From the NCBI RefSeq assembly GCF_002214185.1, contig NZ_CP022161.1, forward strand, positions 6,889,486-6,953,485: a stretch of 64,000 bases of DNA, written 5' to 3'. Below, piece by piece: positions 34,823 through 43,703 of this stretch. Under the pieces are notes generated by a model. That model searched no databases, was not told where the DNA came from, and saw nothing but the letters and a program-made list of their open reading frames with translations. Numbering within the stretch: the stretch's first letter is position 1; each line of letters opens with the position of its first letter. The position numbers were made by a program, and so were the translations under genes. The DNA comes from Streptomyces capitiformicae (lineage in GTDB: Bacteria > Actinomycetota > Actinomycetes > Streptomycetales > Streptomycetaceae).

Positions 34823-36230
34823 GCGTTTCGCCCGCGGCGGCCGCCGCCGGCTCGTACTTGCTCGGGATCGTCGACACGTCGAACTTCTCGTTGCGGACCG
34901 GATCGACGAGGTACGGGAAGCGGGCGACGGTGGCCCGGATTTCCTTCTGGCGGGTGCCGGGATCGCCCCACAGCACGACGACCTCGGTGCCCTCGTCGGC
35001 GACGGCGGTCTCCACCGTGGCGAGCGAGAGCATCTCGCCGGAGTGCACGCTGAAGCACCGGCCGGACGACGTGCCGACGTCCCGCCCGCCCACCAGGACG
35101 CGGTCCGCCCACAGGCTCTGCTGGTGCTCGCGGTCGCCGACCTCGTACATGAAGTGATTGGGCATGTTCATGTACGGGTGCTCCGCGCCCTTGCGGAACT
35201 GCGACTGGTACACATCGGCGATGTCCTCGGGGTTCCAGACCAGGGTGACCATGGTCCTGGCCGCCGCCGCGGCCTCCCGCGCCAGCGCCTCGCACCCGAT
35301 GAAGTCGTGGTCGAACTTGACCATGTGCCCCCAGCCCAGCTCGTACGGGGTCCGGTACCGGCGGTCCAGGTCCTTACCCGCGCTGCCGTGCAGCCGCAGG
35401 TCCTTGCCGATCGGCGGGAAGCCGAGGCCTGCGAAGAACGCCTGGAGGTTCTCGTCCTCGCCCCAGGGCAGCGGGAAGTGGTAGTACATCTGCCCGAAGC
35501 CGCCTTGGGTGTGCTGGCACATGTAGGCCTGCACGCCCATCTTGCGGATCCCGTACTCCTCGCCGGCCGCCATCAGCGCCTCGTACACGGGGATGGCGTG
35601 TTCCACCGGACCGTGCACCTCGTAGGCGAGGGTGCCCGACATGCCAATCCGGATGACCCGGACCTCCGCGTCGGCGATCGTCGCCAGGCGGTGCCGGAGG
35701 AACTTGATGTCGTGCAGGTTCTCCTCGGCGGCGCCCTCCAGCACCTCCAGCGAACGCGGGCCGCTGAGCTGGAAGAGGAAGACCCGGCCCGTGAGGTCCT
35801 CGGCGGTCACATCGAGGTCGGGGCGCTGCGCCAGCCGGTAGCCCAGGTAGGGCGAGAGCCAGTACGTGACGAAGTCGTCCTCGGCCAGCCGCAGCAGCAT
35901 CCCGTGCGCGGCGACCCGGCCCTGCTCGTCCGTCATGATCGCGTGCCGGGACGCGCCCACCCGGAAGGTGGCGAGGCTGTTGACGCACACACTGGACAGG
36001 AAGGCCAGCGCGTCCGGTCCGGTCAGCCGCAGCGTCGGCGAGGGGTTCAGGTGGCCGTGCAGCGACACGGTCGTCGTCGCGGCCAGCACCTCGTCCCGCC
36101 AGCCCGTGTACTCCCACGCCTCCGCGTCGCCGCCGAAGCACCAGGCCGCCGTCTCGTGGAACTGGACGATGGGGTCGTACGGCACGAACGGGGTGTGGGG
36201 AAAGGTCTTGCTCTGCGGCATCTCGGCCAT
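34806..36230 (-). CDS. Folate-dependent O-demethylase, LigM/DesA-like (GcvT fold), copy 1
   Basis: A 474-residue member of the aminomethyltransferase (GcvT) fold. Known relatives LigM and DesA move the methyl of vanillate, syringate or 3-O-methylgallate onto tetrahydrofolate. Visible are the N-terminal folate-binding half (TLRLTGPDALAFLSSVCVNSL), HGMLLRLAEDDF, the IGMSGTLAYEVHGP segment, MVKFDHDFIGCEALARE, and the C-terminal domain GEMLSLATVETAVADEGTEVVVLWGDPG. It is the most divergent of three copies here. The ATG at 36230 (GAGAGG upstream) is preferred to 36275. It diverges from folD, with a GntR-type motif between them. Confidence 0.82.
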   Translation of the reverse strand: MAEMPQSKTFPHTPFVPYDPIVQFHETAAWCFGGDAEAWEYTGWRDEVLAATTTVSLHGHLNPSPTLRLTGPDALAFLSSVCVNSLATFRVGASRHAIMTDEQGRVAAHGMLLRLAEDDFVTYWLSPYLGYRLAQRPDLDVTAEDLTGRVFLFQLSGPRSLEVLEGAAEENLHDIKFLRHRLATIADAEVRVIRIGMSGTLAYEVHGPVEHAIPVYEALMAAGEEYGIRKMGVQAYMCQHTQGGFGQMYYHFPLPWGEDENLQAFFAGLGFPPIGKDLRLHGSAGKDLDRRYRTPYELGWGHMVKFDHDFIGCEALAREAAAAARTMVTLVWNPEDIADVYQSQFRKGAEHPYMNMPNHFMYEVGDREHQQSLWADRVLVGGRDVGTSSGRCFSVHSGEMLSLATVETAVADEGTEVVVLWGDPGTRQKEIRATVARFPYLVDPVRNEKFDVSTIPSKYEPAAAAAGETRTANA

Positions 36231-36354
36231 GTCGAACCTCTCTGGCTCGGTGCGGTACGACGCTGTGGTCGGCACCGGTGAACGGCTCCCTCTCCCTGGA
36301 TGAAGTCCTGCGGAGAAGTCCTGTGGATGCTGCGCCCGGCCCAGGACCGCCAGA

Positions 36355-36381
36355 TAGGGCAGAACTACGCGTTAGCGGTAC
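36355..36381. repeat. 27-bp direct repeat, copy 2 (upstream of the demethylase)
   Basis: Begins TAGGGCAGAACTACGCGTT and matches 34796-34822 at 24 of 27 positions. On the - strand it reads as a gene end (AGTANA*), as does copy 1, so it may be a leftover 3' tip of a duplicated demethylase gene. Confidence 0.6.
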
Positions 36382-36455
36382 CTGCTCCAGGTACGAGGCC
36401 CGCCGCGGGACGCAGGCGTCGGTTAGCGTGCGACGGCAGACAATCGTCGGCTGTC

Positions 36456-36467
36456 AGCTGTCAGACA
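36456..36467. promoter_or_regulatory. GntR-type operator between folD and demethylase 1
   Basis: AGCTGTCAGACA, the core of the 17-mer found at 52313-52329 and 53107-53123 around the gntR gene. It lies 54 bases before the folD start and about 226 bases before the divergent demethylase start. GCAGACAATC just upstream may be a second, weaker half. Confidence 0.65.
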
Positions 36468-36520
36468 TCTTTTGCGGGCCGCTGGGCAGACCGACGCGGG
36501 GCCACTTCGAAGGACGACGC

Positions 36521-37378
36521 ATGACTGCAGGAAGACTCGACGGCACCGCCCTGGCCCGCCAGGTGAGCGAAGAGGTCGCGAAGGGAGTGGCGGCGTTCCG
36601 GGCCGCGGGCGGTACGACGCCCGGACTCGCCACCGTGCTCGTGGGCGACGACCCGGCATCGGAGGTGTACGTCCGCAACAAGCGTCGGCTGTGCGTCGAG
36701 GCGGGCATGCTCGACCTGCACCGCCGTCTTCCCGCCACTGCCGAGCAGGCCGAAGTCACAGCGCTCATCGACGAGTTGGCGGCGGACCCGGCCGTCTCCG
36801 GCATCCTGCTCCAGCTGCCGCTCCCGGCGCACCTGGACGCACCGACACTGGTCGAGCGCATCCCGGCGGCCAAGGACGTCGACGGCCTGACCACGACGAG
36901 CGCCGGCCTTCTGGCCCAGGGGCGCCCAGGCCTGCGCCCCTGCACCCCGGCCGGCGTGATGCGGATCCTCGACGCGTACGACGTTCCCCTGGAGGGAACC
37001 CACGCCGTGGTCGTGGGCCGGTCGGTGCTCGTGGGGCAGCCCATGGCACAGCTGCTCCAGCAGCGGAACGCCACGGTCACCGTGTGTCACTCGCGCACCC
37101 GCGATCTTGTGGGGATGTGCCGGTCGGCCGACGTCCTCGTGGTGGCCGCCGGCAAGCCGGGGATCATCGGCGCCGATGCGGTCGCCCCGGGCACCACCGT
37201 GATCGACGTCGGCATCCACCGCGCCCCCGACGGTCTGATCGGCGACGTGGACGCACCGGCCGTCGCCGAGGTCGCTGGCCTGCTGACCCCCGTGCCCGGC
37301 GGAGTCGGCCCGATGACCATCGCCATGCTGCTGTCCAACACCCTGGCGGCCGCGACCGCCGCACACCCGAGGGACTGA
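36521..37378 (+). CDS. folD: Methylenetetrahydrofolate dehydrogenase/cyclohydrolase
   Basis: A 285-residue bifunctional enzyme converting 5,10-methylene-THF to 10-formyl-THF with NADP reduction. Hallmarks are ATVLVGDDPASEVYVRNKRR (Tyr and Lys of the active site), LQLPLPAHLD, KDVDGLTT, PCTPAGVMRIL, VVGRSVLVGQPMAQLL and PGGVGPMTIAMLLSNT. ATG 36521 has GAAGGA upstream. It is unlikely to be the housekeeping copy: it heads an operon with a ring-cleavage dioxygenase and maleylacetate reductase and diverges from a folate-dependent demethylase, so it should process demethylation-derived C1 units. Confidence 0.95.
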   Translation: MTAGRLDGTALARQVSEEVAKGVAAFRAAGGTTPGLATVLVGDDPASEVYVRNKRRLCVEAGMLDLHRRLPATAEQAEVTALIDELAADPAVSGILLQLPLPAHLDAPTLVERIPAAKDVDGLTTTSAGLLAQGRPGLRPCTPAGVMRILDAYDVPLEGTHAVVVGRSVLVGQPMAQLLQQRNATVTVCHSRTRDLVGMCRSADVLVVAAGKPGIIGADAVAPGTTVIDVGIHRAPDGLIGDVDAPAVAEVAGLLTPVPGGVGPMTIAMLLSNTLAAATAAHPRD

Positions 37379-37382
37379 CATC

Positions 37383-38276
37383 GTGCCCCCAGCGCCCCGT
37401 AGCCGCCCGCTGTTCTCCGCAGAGCGATCCGCCGAGGTCGTGACCCAGGCCTTCAGCGACACGCCGGATGCACGACTGCGTACGGTGATCACCGCACTGG
37501 TCGAGCACCTGCATGCCTTCGCGAAGGAAGTCGACCTCACTCAGGCGGAACTGGACACCGCGATCGACTTCCTGACCCGGACCGGCCACGCCTGCACCGA
37601 CGTACGGCAGGAGTTCCAGCTGCTCTCCGACGTCCTCGGCATGTCGATGCTCGTCGACTCCCTCGACCACGCAGGCCCCGGCCCGACGACGACCGAGTCG
37701 ACGGTGCTCGGCCCGTTCCACATGGTCGACTCCCCGCCGCGCGCCCTCGGCGACTCCATCTCCCTCGCCGAGGGCGGCGAACCCACCCTGGTCACCGGCC
37801 AGGTCCTCGGCCCCGACGGCCGCCCGCTCGGAGGGGCGCTCATCGACGTGTGGCAGGCGGATGAGAAGGGGTTCTACGACGTCCAGCGTCCCGGCGAGGT
37901 CCCGGAGCGCAATCTGCGCGGCCTGTTCACCTGCGACGAGCAGGGCAGGTTCCACTTCCGGACGATCCTGCCCGCGGCTTACCCGATCCCCGACGACGGC
38001 CCGGTCGGGCAGCTGCTCGAAGCCACTGCCCGGCATCCCTACCGGCCGGCGCACATCCACTTCATCGTCGGCGCCGAGGGCCACCAGCCGCTGACCACCC
38101 ATGTGTTCGTCGCGGGCTCCGACTACCTGGACTCCGACGCGGTGTTCGGGGTCAAAGAGAGTCTGGTGCTGGACTTCGAGGAGGTGAGCGGAGGCGAGTT
38201 GGCCGCCGCGCACGACCTCCCCGTGCCGTTCCGGCACGCGCATGTCGAGATCGCCCTGCGACCCGAGGAGGGATGA
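37383..38276 (+). CDS. Intradiol ring-cleavage dioxygenase (hydroxyquinol 1,2-dioxygenase type)
   Basis: A 297-residue non-haem Fe(III) enzyme cleaving a catechol-type ring between the hydroxyls. Iron ligands are Tyr165 (KGFYDVQ), Tyr200 (PAAYPIP), His224 and His226 (YRPAHIHFIV). The N-terminal linker domain GHACTDVRQEFQLLSDVLGMSMLVDSL matches hydroxyquinol and chlorocatechol dioxygenases. The maleylacetate reductase that follows supports hydroxyquinol (1,2,4-trihydroxybenzene) as substrate. GTG start at 37383 after GAGGG; 4 bases from folD. Confidence 0.9.
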   Translation: MPPAPRSRPLFSAERSAEVVTQAFSDTPDARLRTVITALVEHLHAFAKEVDLTQAELDTAIDFLTRTGHACTDVRQEFQLLSDVLGMSMLVDSLDHAGPGPTTTESTVLGPFHMVDSPPRALGDSISLAEGGEPTLVTGQVLGPDGRPLGGALIDVWQADEKGFYDVQRPGEVPERNLRGLFTCDEQGRFHFRTILPAAYPIPDDGPVGQLLEATARHPYRPAHIHFIVGAEGHQPLTTHVFVAGSDYLDSDAVFGVKESLVLDFEEVSGGELAAAHDLPVPFRHAHVEIALRPEEG

Positions 38277-39343
38277 GGGTGCCTGACCTCCCGAAGGACG
38301 GGTTCGTCCACGAGCAGCGAGCGGGCCGGGTGGTCTTCCGTGACGGCGCGCTCGACGAGCTCGCGGCCGAGACGGACCGGCTCGGACTGACCAGGGTGGC
38401 GGCAATCGCCGGCCCCCGCTATGCCGGGCGCACGGCGGACGTTCTCAGTTCCCGGCTGGTGACCGCCGTCGAGGACGCGCGTATGCACGTTCCCGTGGAG
38501 CAGGCCGAGGCGGTGCGGGCCCAGTGTGCCGACGCGGAGGCCGACGGACTCGTGGCCGTGGGCGGCGGCTCGGCGGTCGGCCTGGCCAAGGCCGTCGCGC
38601 TCACCCTGGGCATCCCGATCGTGGCCGTTCCGACGACGTACTCGGGCTCTGAGATGACCCGGGTGTGGGGCATATCCCGGGACGGCGTCAAGCGCACCGG
38701 CCGCGACCCCGTGGTCGCGCCGCGCACCGTCCTGTACGACCCGGCCCTGTTCGCCACGTTCCCGGCCGTACTGGCGGTCCCCTCGGCCTTCAATGCCCTC
38801 GCGCACGCGGTGGAAGCGCTCTACGCCCCGGACCGCACGCCCATGACCGACCTGGTTGCGGGGGAGGCGGTACGGCGGATCATCGGTGCCCTGCCACGAC
38901 TCGCGACCGATCCAGAGGCCCGGTCGGAGGCCCTTCGCGGAGCGTGGCTGTCCGGGGCCGCCCTGGACTCGACCACGATGTCCCTGCACCACAAGCTGTG
39001 TCATGTACTCGGTGGGCTCGGCCTGTCGCACGCCTCGGCGCACACAGTCGTGCTGCCGCACGTGCTCGCCTACAACGCCGGCGCCGCCCCGCAGGCCGCG
39101 GACGTGGTCGCAACGGCCCTGGGCAGGCCGGGCGCGGAGGCAGGTCTCGCGCTGCACGAGCTCGCCGTGACCATGGCGGCACCGACCCGGCTGCGCGATC
39201 TCGGACTGCGCCACGACGCCCTCGACGACGTGGCCCGCGGCGTGCTGGCCTCCCCCTACGCCAATCCGGCCCCCGTGGAGGAGACGGCGGTGCGCGCCCT
39301 TCTCGAACGCGCGTGGCGCGGTTCCGTTCCCGGCAGTCTGTGA
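38273..39343 (+). CDS. Maleylacetate reductase (iron-containing ADH family)
   Basis: A 356-residue NAD(P)H enzyme that reduces maleylacetate to 3-oxoadipate. The cofactor loop is VAVGGGSAVGLAKAVALTLGIPIVAVPTTYSGSEMT, and the family His residues appear in FNALAHAVEALYAP and SHASAHTVVLPHVLAYN. Its ATG overlaps the dioxygenase stop (ATGA at 38273-38276). Together with the dioxygenase it forms the classic hydroxyquinol lower pathway. Confidence 0.92.
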   Translation: MRVPDLPKDGFVHEQRAGRVVFRDGALDELAAETDRLGLTRVAAIAGPRYAGRTADVLSSRLVTAVEDARMHVPVEQAEAVRAQCADAEADGLVAVGGGSAVGLAKAVALTLGIPIVAVPTTYSGSEMTRVWGISRDGVKRTGRDPVVAPRTVLYDPALFATFPAVLAVPSAFNALAHAVEALYAPDRTPMTDLVAGEAVRRIIGALPRLATDPEARSEALRGAWLSGAALDSTTMSLHHKLCHVLGGLGLSHASAHTVVLPHVLAYNAGAAPQAADVVATALGRPGAEAGLALHELAVTMAAPTRLRDLGLRHDALDDVARGVLASPYANPAPVEETAVRALLERAWRGSVPGSL

Positions 39344-39393
39344 CCGCGGCCGCCGAACCCGTGTGCCGGACACACCCGTGTGACGGACAGGTA

Positions 39394-39443
39394 GAGGCGC
39401 CGCTGACCACCCGGGTCATCTCTCCGTTGGTCAGCGGCGCCTC
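39394..39443. terminator. Perfect 16-bp bidirectional terminator hairpin
   Basis: GAGGCGCCGCTGACCA (39394-39409) and its exact complement (39428-39443) with an 18-base loop. It separates the convergent maleylacetate reductase and broken MDR genes. Confidence 0.75.
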
Positions 39444-39469
39444 AGTGCGCAACTTGTGTTCGCGCCAAG

Positions 39470-40558
39470 TCAGCCGGAGACGCCATCCCACGGGTCGTCC
39501 GACACCTGAACCATGAGCTTGCCCTGGTTGCCGCCGGTGAGGAGCAGCTGCAGCGCGGACGCCACCTGCTCCATGCCGGCCACGACGTGCGGACGGTGCC
39601 GGACGGCCCCGGTCATGAACAGCCGACCCAGCTCACCGAAGATCGCCTCGTAGCGGTCGACGTGGTCCGGCGGGATGAAGCCCTCCATCCGGGCACTGGC
39701 CAGCACGAGGCGGAACGTGTTCTTCAGCCCGTAGTGCTGGGACGGATCGGGAAGGTCGTACTGCGACATCTCCCCGCACAGCAGCACGCGCGCCCGCTTC
39801 GCGAGGTGGAGTAGGACGGTGTCGAGCATCTCGCCCCCGACGTTGTCGAAGTACACGTCGACACCCTCGGGGCACAGTCAGCCCAGTGCCTCGTCCACAC
39901 TCTCCGAGCGGTAGTCGATGGCACCGTCGAGCCCGAGGTCGTCGAGCAGGAACCGGCACTTCTCCTCGCCGCCGGCGATCCCGATCACCCGGCAGCCGTA
40001 GGCCTGGGCGATCTGTGCCGCGATCGTCCCCACCGCCCCGGCGGCAGCCGAGACCAGGACCGTCTCGCCCGCCTCCGGCTTGGCGATCTCACCCATCCCG
40101 ATCATCGCCACCAGGCCGATGTGGGAGAAGACGGTCAGGTGGGCACTCAGCGGCACCCCGGGCTGCCGCTCGATCCTGGTCGGCGGAATCGGCCCTCCGG
40201 CACCGGTCGTGAGGACCGGATGCGTCGACCAGTCCGCCAGCGCGGAGACGACGTCGCCGGGCGCGAAGTCCGGTGCGCGCGTCTCCTCGACGACACCCAG
40301 GACGACGCCCTTCATCACGTCGCCGACGTCGAGGGGCACGACGTACGCCGCGTCACCCAGGCGCAACTGCGTGAGGTACGAGGGATCGAGCGAGAGGTAC
40401 ACGGTGCCCACCCGGATCTCGCCCTCTTCCAGGGGGCGCTGCGGCCGCTCCTCCAGGCGCAGGCAGTCCGGCGTGTAGTGGCCCACCGAGGGTTTCTGGA
40501 TGACCCAAGCCTGTTCGCGGGGCAGCTGTTCGGCGCTGCTCGCCGATGCGGTGGCCAT
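39470..40558 (-). pseudogene. MDR NADP-dependent oxidoreductase split by an in-frame TGA
   Basis: A paralogue of the 28.7 kb reductase. The N-terminal part (ATG 40558 to 39878) ends at a TGA at 39878-39880 in DEALG*LCPEGVDVYFDNVGG, and the same frame continues without a shift to 39470 (MSQYDLPDPSQHYGLKNTF...GNQGKLMVQV). The intact paralogue has AIAEKCPQGVDLFFDNVGG there, so one point mutation (for example CGA to TGA) explains it. It is either a recent pseudogene, a sequencing error or a read-through site. It is the distal gene of the 48.3-39.5 kb operon. Confidence 0.8.
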
Positions 40559-40559
40559 C

Positions 40560-41042
40560 TCAGTCCATCATCTCTGCGGCGGCGCGGAAGACGCGCAGCT
40601 CGTCGCCGAACCAGCCGCTGACCCACTCAGTGGTCCACCGCCGCTTTTGGAAACGCCAGCCCTTCCCGGTCTTCACCAGGACGTCGGTGTGCCAGCCCTG
40701 GACCTGGAAGGCCCGGACCTCGCCCTGGTCGTTGCGACGTGCCCACGGGTTGATCGTCTTGGCCTTGACGTGCGAGATCGTCCGCTCGTCGTCCTCGAAG
40801 TCGATGACCTGGTTGACCGAGATGTGGAAGACGTGGTCGAAGCCTTCGCCGGTCAGGAACCCACCGTCCCTGCCCTGCTCCCAGGTGAAGGGGGCGGGCA
40901 GACCGGCGTCGGTGTAGTCGATCACGCAGTCCGGCAGGAACACCTCGTCGAGCAGGTCGGCCCGCTTGGCGTCCGCGGCGTGCACGTAGCGGCCGTAGAG
41001 CTCGATGATCTCGAGACGGTCGGCCAGTTCCTCGAGTTTCAT
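40560..41042 (-). CDS. SnoaL/NTF2-like protein (nuclear transport factor 2 fold)
   Basis: A 160-residue SnoaL_4-type protein: MKLEELADRLEIIELYGRYVHAADAKRADLLDEVFLPDCVIDYTDAG, then FHISVNQVIDFEDDERTISHVKAKTINPW and GWHTDVLVKTGKGWRFQKRRW. Relatives include scytalone dehydratase-like enzymes, hydratases and ring-hydroxylating oxygenase beta subunits; no alpha subunit is present, so a small dehydratase or isomerase is more likely. The ATG overlaps the upstream stop (ATGA at 41039-41042). Confidence 0.82.
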   Translation of the reverse strand: MKLEELADRLEIIELYGRYVHAADAKRADLLDEVFLPDCVIDYTDAGLPAPFTWEQGRDGGFLTGEGFDHVFHISVNQVIDFEDDERTISHVKAKTINPWARRNDQGEVRAFQVQGWHTDVLVKTGKGWRFQKRRWTTEWVSGWFGDELRVFRAAAEMMD

Positions 41043-41935
41043 GACGCCACCGCCTCGGGTTGCTCGGCGCCGACCTCCGCCATGACCGTCTCGGCGTAGC
41101 GGACCAGCCCGTCGCGCACCTCTTCCTGGGAGGAGCCGTTCGGAACCACGAACACGCGCGAGACGCCGAGTTCCTCGTATCCGCGTACGACGTCGGCGGT
41201 GAGGTTCTGGGTGGCGCCGGCGCTGATCTCGATCTCGTCGTAGTCGCGTCCGAGCTTGTCGCACTCGGCCCGCATCGTCTCCAGCAGGGGCGCCATGGCC
41301 TCCGGTCCGGGGACGGCGGGGAAGAACCCGTTGCCGTAGCGGGCGGCGCGCTTGGCGGCCAGTTCGGTGTGGCCGCCCACGTGGATCGGGACCCCGCCCT
41401 TCTGCACCGGCTTCGGGGAGGAGTAGATCGGCGGCCAGTCGAAGAACCGGCCGTGGAACTCGCTGGGTGACTCGCTCCACAGCGAGCGCATCGCCGCCAC
41501 GGACTCCCGCGCCCGTGCCGCGCGGTTGTCGAAGTCACGGTCGAGGGCCTGGTACTCCTCACGCAGCCACCCGACCCCGACGCCGAGCATCAGGCGTCCC
41601 TGGGAGAGCGTGTCGAGTGTGCCGCAGATCTTGGCGAGTTGGATCGGGTGGTGCTGCGGAAGGATGCAGACCCCGGTGGCCAGCCGCAGCCGCGTGGTGA
41701 CCGCTGCCGCGTACGCGAGCGGGGTGAAGGGGTCGGGGAGAGGAGCCTCCGACGGTGCCTCGATCCGGCCCGTCGGGCTGTAGGGGTAGACGGAGGTGTA
41801 GTTCTCCGGGATGGCTGGATGTTCCACGGACCAGATCGACTCGTAGCCGAGTTCCTCCGCGGTCCGTGCGAGGCTTGCCAGCCCGCCCGGCTCCATCGAC
41901 GCTCCGATGGTCGCGAATCCGATGGCGAATTTCAT
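41039..41935 (-). CDS. LLM-class F420- or flavin-dependent oxidoreductase
   Basis: A 298-residue luciferase-like TIM barrel: KFAIGFATIGASMEPGGLASLARTAEELGYESIWSVEHPAIP, TTRLRLATGVCILPQHHPIQLAKICGTLDTLSQGRLMLGVGVGWLREEY, and VPIHVGGHTELAAKRAARYGNGFFP. The SDTLSxGR-like segment and length resemble the actinobacterial F420-dependent group. Strong GGAGG ribosome site before the ATG at 41935. It could reduce an enone or oxidise an alcohol within the operon. Confidence 0.87.
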   Translation of the reverse strand: MKFAIGFATIGASMEPGGLASLARTAEELGYESIWSVEHPAIPENYTSVYPYSPTGRIEAPSEAPLPDPFTPLAYAAAVTTRLRLATGVCILPQHHPIQLAKICGTLDTLSQGRLMLGVGVGWLREEYQALDRDFDNRAARARESVAAMRSLWSESPSEFHGRFFDWPPIYSSPKPVQKGGVPIHVGGHTELAAKRAARYGNGFFPAVPGPEAMAPLLETMRAECDKLGRDYDEIEISAGATQNLTADVVRGYEELGVSRVFVVPNGSSQEEVRDGLVRYAETVMAEVGAEQPEAVAS

Positions 41936-41973
41936 TCGTCCTCCTGCCGTGCTGGGTTCCGAAGGGGGATCGG

Positions 41974-42735
41974 TCAGAAGGCGACGACGCCGCCGTCCAC
42001 CGCGAGGGCCGCGCCCGCCAAGTACGAGGCGGCGTTGCTGCACAGCCACACCACCGACTCGGCGATCTCCTCGGGCTGCGCGAACCGGCGGATCGGCGTC
42101 AGGGACAGGAGCTGGTCCTTGATCTCCTGGGGCAGGTCCTCGGTGAACGGTGTGGCGATCGGGCCCGGGAGGACCGCGTTGACACGGATGCCGTCGGCGG
42201 CGTAGTCCACCGCCGCGGCCTTGGTCAGGCCGACGACACCGTGCTTGCTGGCAACGTAGGTCGACAGGCCGCCCGGACGCGCCACCAGCCCGGACGCGGA
42301 GGCCGTGTTGACGATCGCGCCGCCCTTGCCGCTCATGGCCTTGATCTCGGCGCGCAAGCACAGCCAGACGCCGGTCAGGTTGATGCCGATGACACGGTTC
42401 CAGTCGGCTTCGGTGACGTCGGCGAGGCGGGTCACCTCGCCTTCCACACCGGCGTTGTTGTGCGCGAAGTCCAGTCGGCCGAAGCGGTCGACCACGGCGC
42501 CCACGGCGCTCTCGACGGACTCCGCGTCGGACACGTCGACGATGAACACCTCGGCGGAACCGCCGATCGCCTTGATCTCCTTGAGTGTCTGCGCGACCAG
42601 GTCGCCGTTGATGTCGAGCACGGCCACCCGTGCCCCGCGGCGGGCGAAGGCGTGGGCGGTGGCGCGGCCGATGCCGCCGCCTCCCCCGGTGACCAGGGCG
42701 ACCCGTCCGGCCATGTCCTGCTGTGCGGTCTGCAT
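41974..42735 (-). CDS. Short-chain dehydrogenase/reductase
   Basis: A 253-residue SDR: TGGGGGIGRATAHAF, LDIN after beta-2 suggesting NAD, NNAGVEGEVTRL, NTASASG and catalytic YVASK; C-terminus YLAGAALAVDGGVVAF. Start choice: ATG 42735 has AAAGG at good spacing, while ATG 42750 overlaps the hydrolase stop (ATGA) but lacks a ribosome site. It is likely a dehydrogenase of a hydroxylated intermediate. Confidence 0.9.
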   Translation of the reverse strand: MQTAQQDMAGRVALVTGGGGGIGRATAHAFARRGARVAVLDINGDLVAQTLKEIKAIGGSAEVFIVDVSDAESVESAVGAVVDRFGRLDFAHNNAGVEGEVTRLADVTEADWNRVIGINLTGVWLCLRAEIKAMSGKGGAIVNTASASGLVARPGGLSTYVASKHGVVGLTKAAAVDYAADGIRVNAVLPGPIATPFTEDLPQEIKDQLLSLTPIRRFAQPEEIAESVVWLCSNAASYLAGAALAVDGGVVAF

Positions 42736-42746
42736 GGGAGCGCCTT

Positions 42747-43703
42747 TCATGAGGAAAGACCGACGGAGTCCAGCCACCGCAGGACGACGTCGAGGATGTC
42801 GTGGTTGTTGAGTTCGAGGACCATGCCGTGGCCGTTGCCGCGCACGTCGTGGTCGGCGAGCCGGATGTGGTCGGCGCGCGCTCCCACCTGGCGCAGGTAG
42901 TCCGCGACGGCCCCCGCGCCCCCTCCCAGCGGCGAGGCCTCGGCCTCGACGACGGCCACCGGCAGCCCCCGCAGCCCCGGAACGGTCCATGTCGACCCCT
43001 CGCGCAACTCCTGCGGAGCGCTCACGGCCGGTTCGTAGGGGAGGGGAGCGGAGGTGAGTCCCCAGTCCAGGGACAGGCCCATCTGCGGCGCGTTCAGGAA
43101 GGGCGGTCCCGGCGGTTCGAGGGCCACCACGGCCTCGACCAGGTCCGGGCGGGCGGCGGCGGCCAGCCAGCCGGCCGGTGCCCCCAGGGAGTGGGTGATC
43201 AGCACGGCGGGGCCGATGCTCTCCAGCAGTTCGATCAACCGGTCGCCGTCCCGCTGCTGGGCGGCTGCCTGGTCCAGCGGGACGCTCGCAGAACTCGCCG
43301 CGAGATTGACGACCGCGGGGTCGTCGGGCCCGCCCGGCCCCGGCCACTGGGTGTGCCGGGGGTCGGCGCCGGCGGCGAAGATCCCCGCCGTCATCTCCAG
43401 CGTCGGCGCGGGTCCGCATTTCTCGCCTTCCGGGGCGGTGCCTGCCGCGCGCCCGTATCCGGGCCGGTCGACGACGTACACCGACCGGCCCCGCTCGACC
43501 AGCAGCGGGGCCCATCCGGGGCGACTGTCCGGGGTGCCGAGCCAGTCGGTGCCCTGACCGCCACCGCCGTGGACGAGCACGACCGGGGTGGAGCTGCCGG
43601 GCCCCTCCGGCTTCTCCCACTCGACGTACATCGCGCCGCTGAGTCCTCTGCCCATGGGGGTGTCGGTGCGGCTGCCTCCCACCCAGCGAAAGCCCCGGCT
43701 CAT
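42747..43703 (-). CDS. Alpha/beta-fold hydrolase
   Basis: A 318-residue hydrolase: oxyanion region VVLVHGGGGQGTDWLG, nucleophile segment LITHSLGAPAGW (Ser near residue 170), and a terminal His in GNGHGMVLELNNHDI. The variant THSLG elbow and large cap resemble the esterase/C-C hydrolase group often found with aromatic monooxygenases. Its ATG overlaps the FAD hydroxylase stop. Confidence 0.85.
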   Translation of the reverse strand: MSRGFRWVGGSRTDTPMGRGLSGAMYVEWEKPEGPGSSTPVVLVHGGGGQGTDWLGTPDSRPGWAPLLVERGRSVYVVDRPGYGRAAGTAPEGEKCGPAPTLEMTAGIFAAGADPRHTQWPGPGGPDDPAVVNLAASSASVPLDQAAAQQRDGDRLIELLESIGPAVLITHSLGAPAGWLAAAARPDLVEAVVALEPPGPPFLNAPQMGLSLDWGLTSAPLPYEPAVSAPQELREGSTWTVPGLRGLPVAVVEAEASPLGGGAGAVADYLRQVGARADHIRLADHDVRGNGHGMVLELNNHDILDVVLRWLDSVGLSS

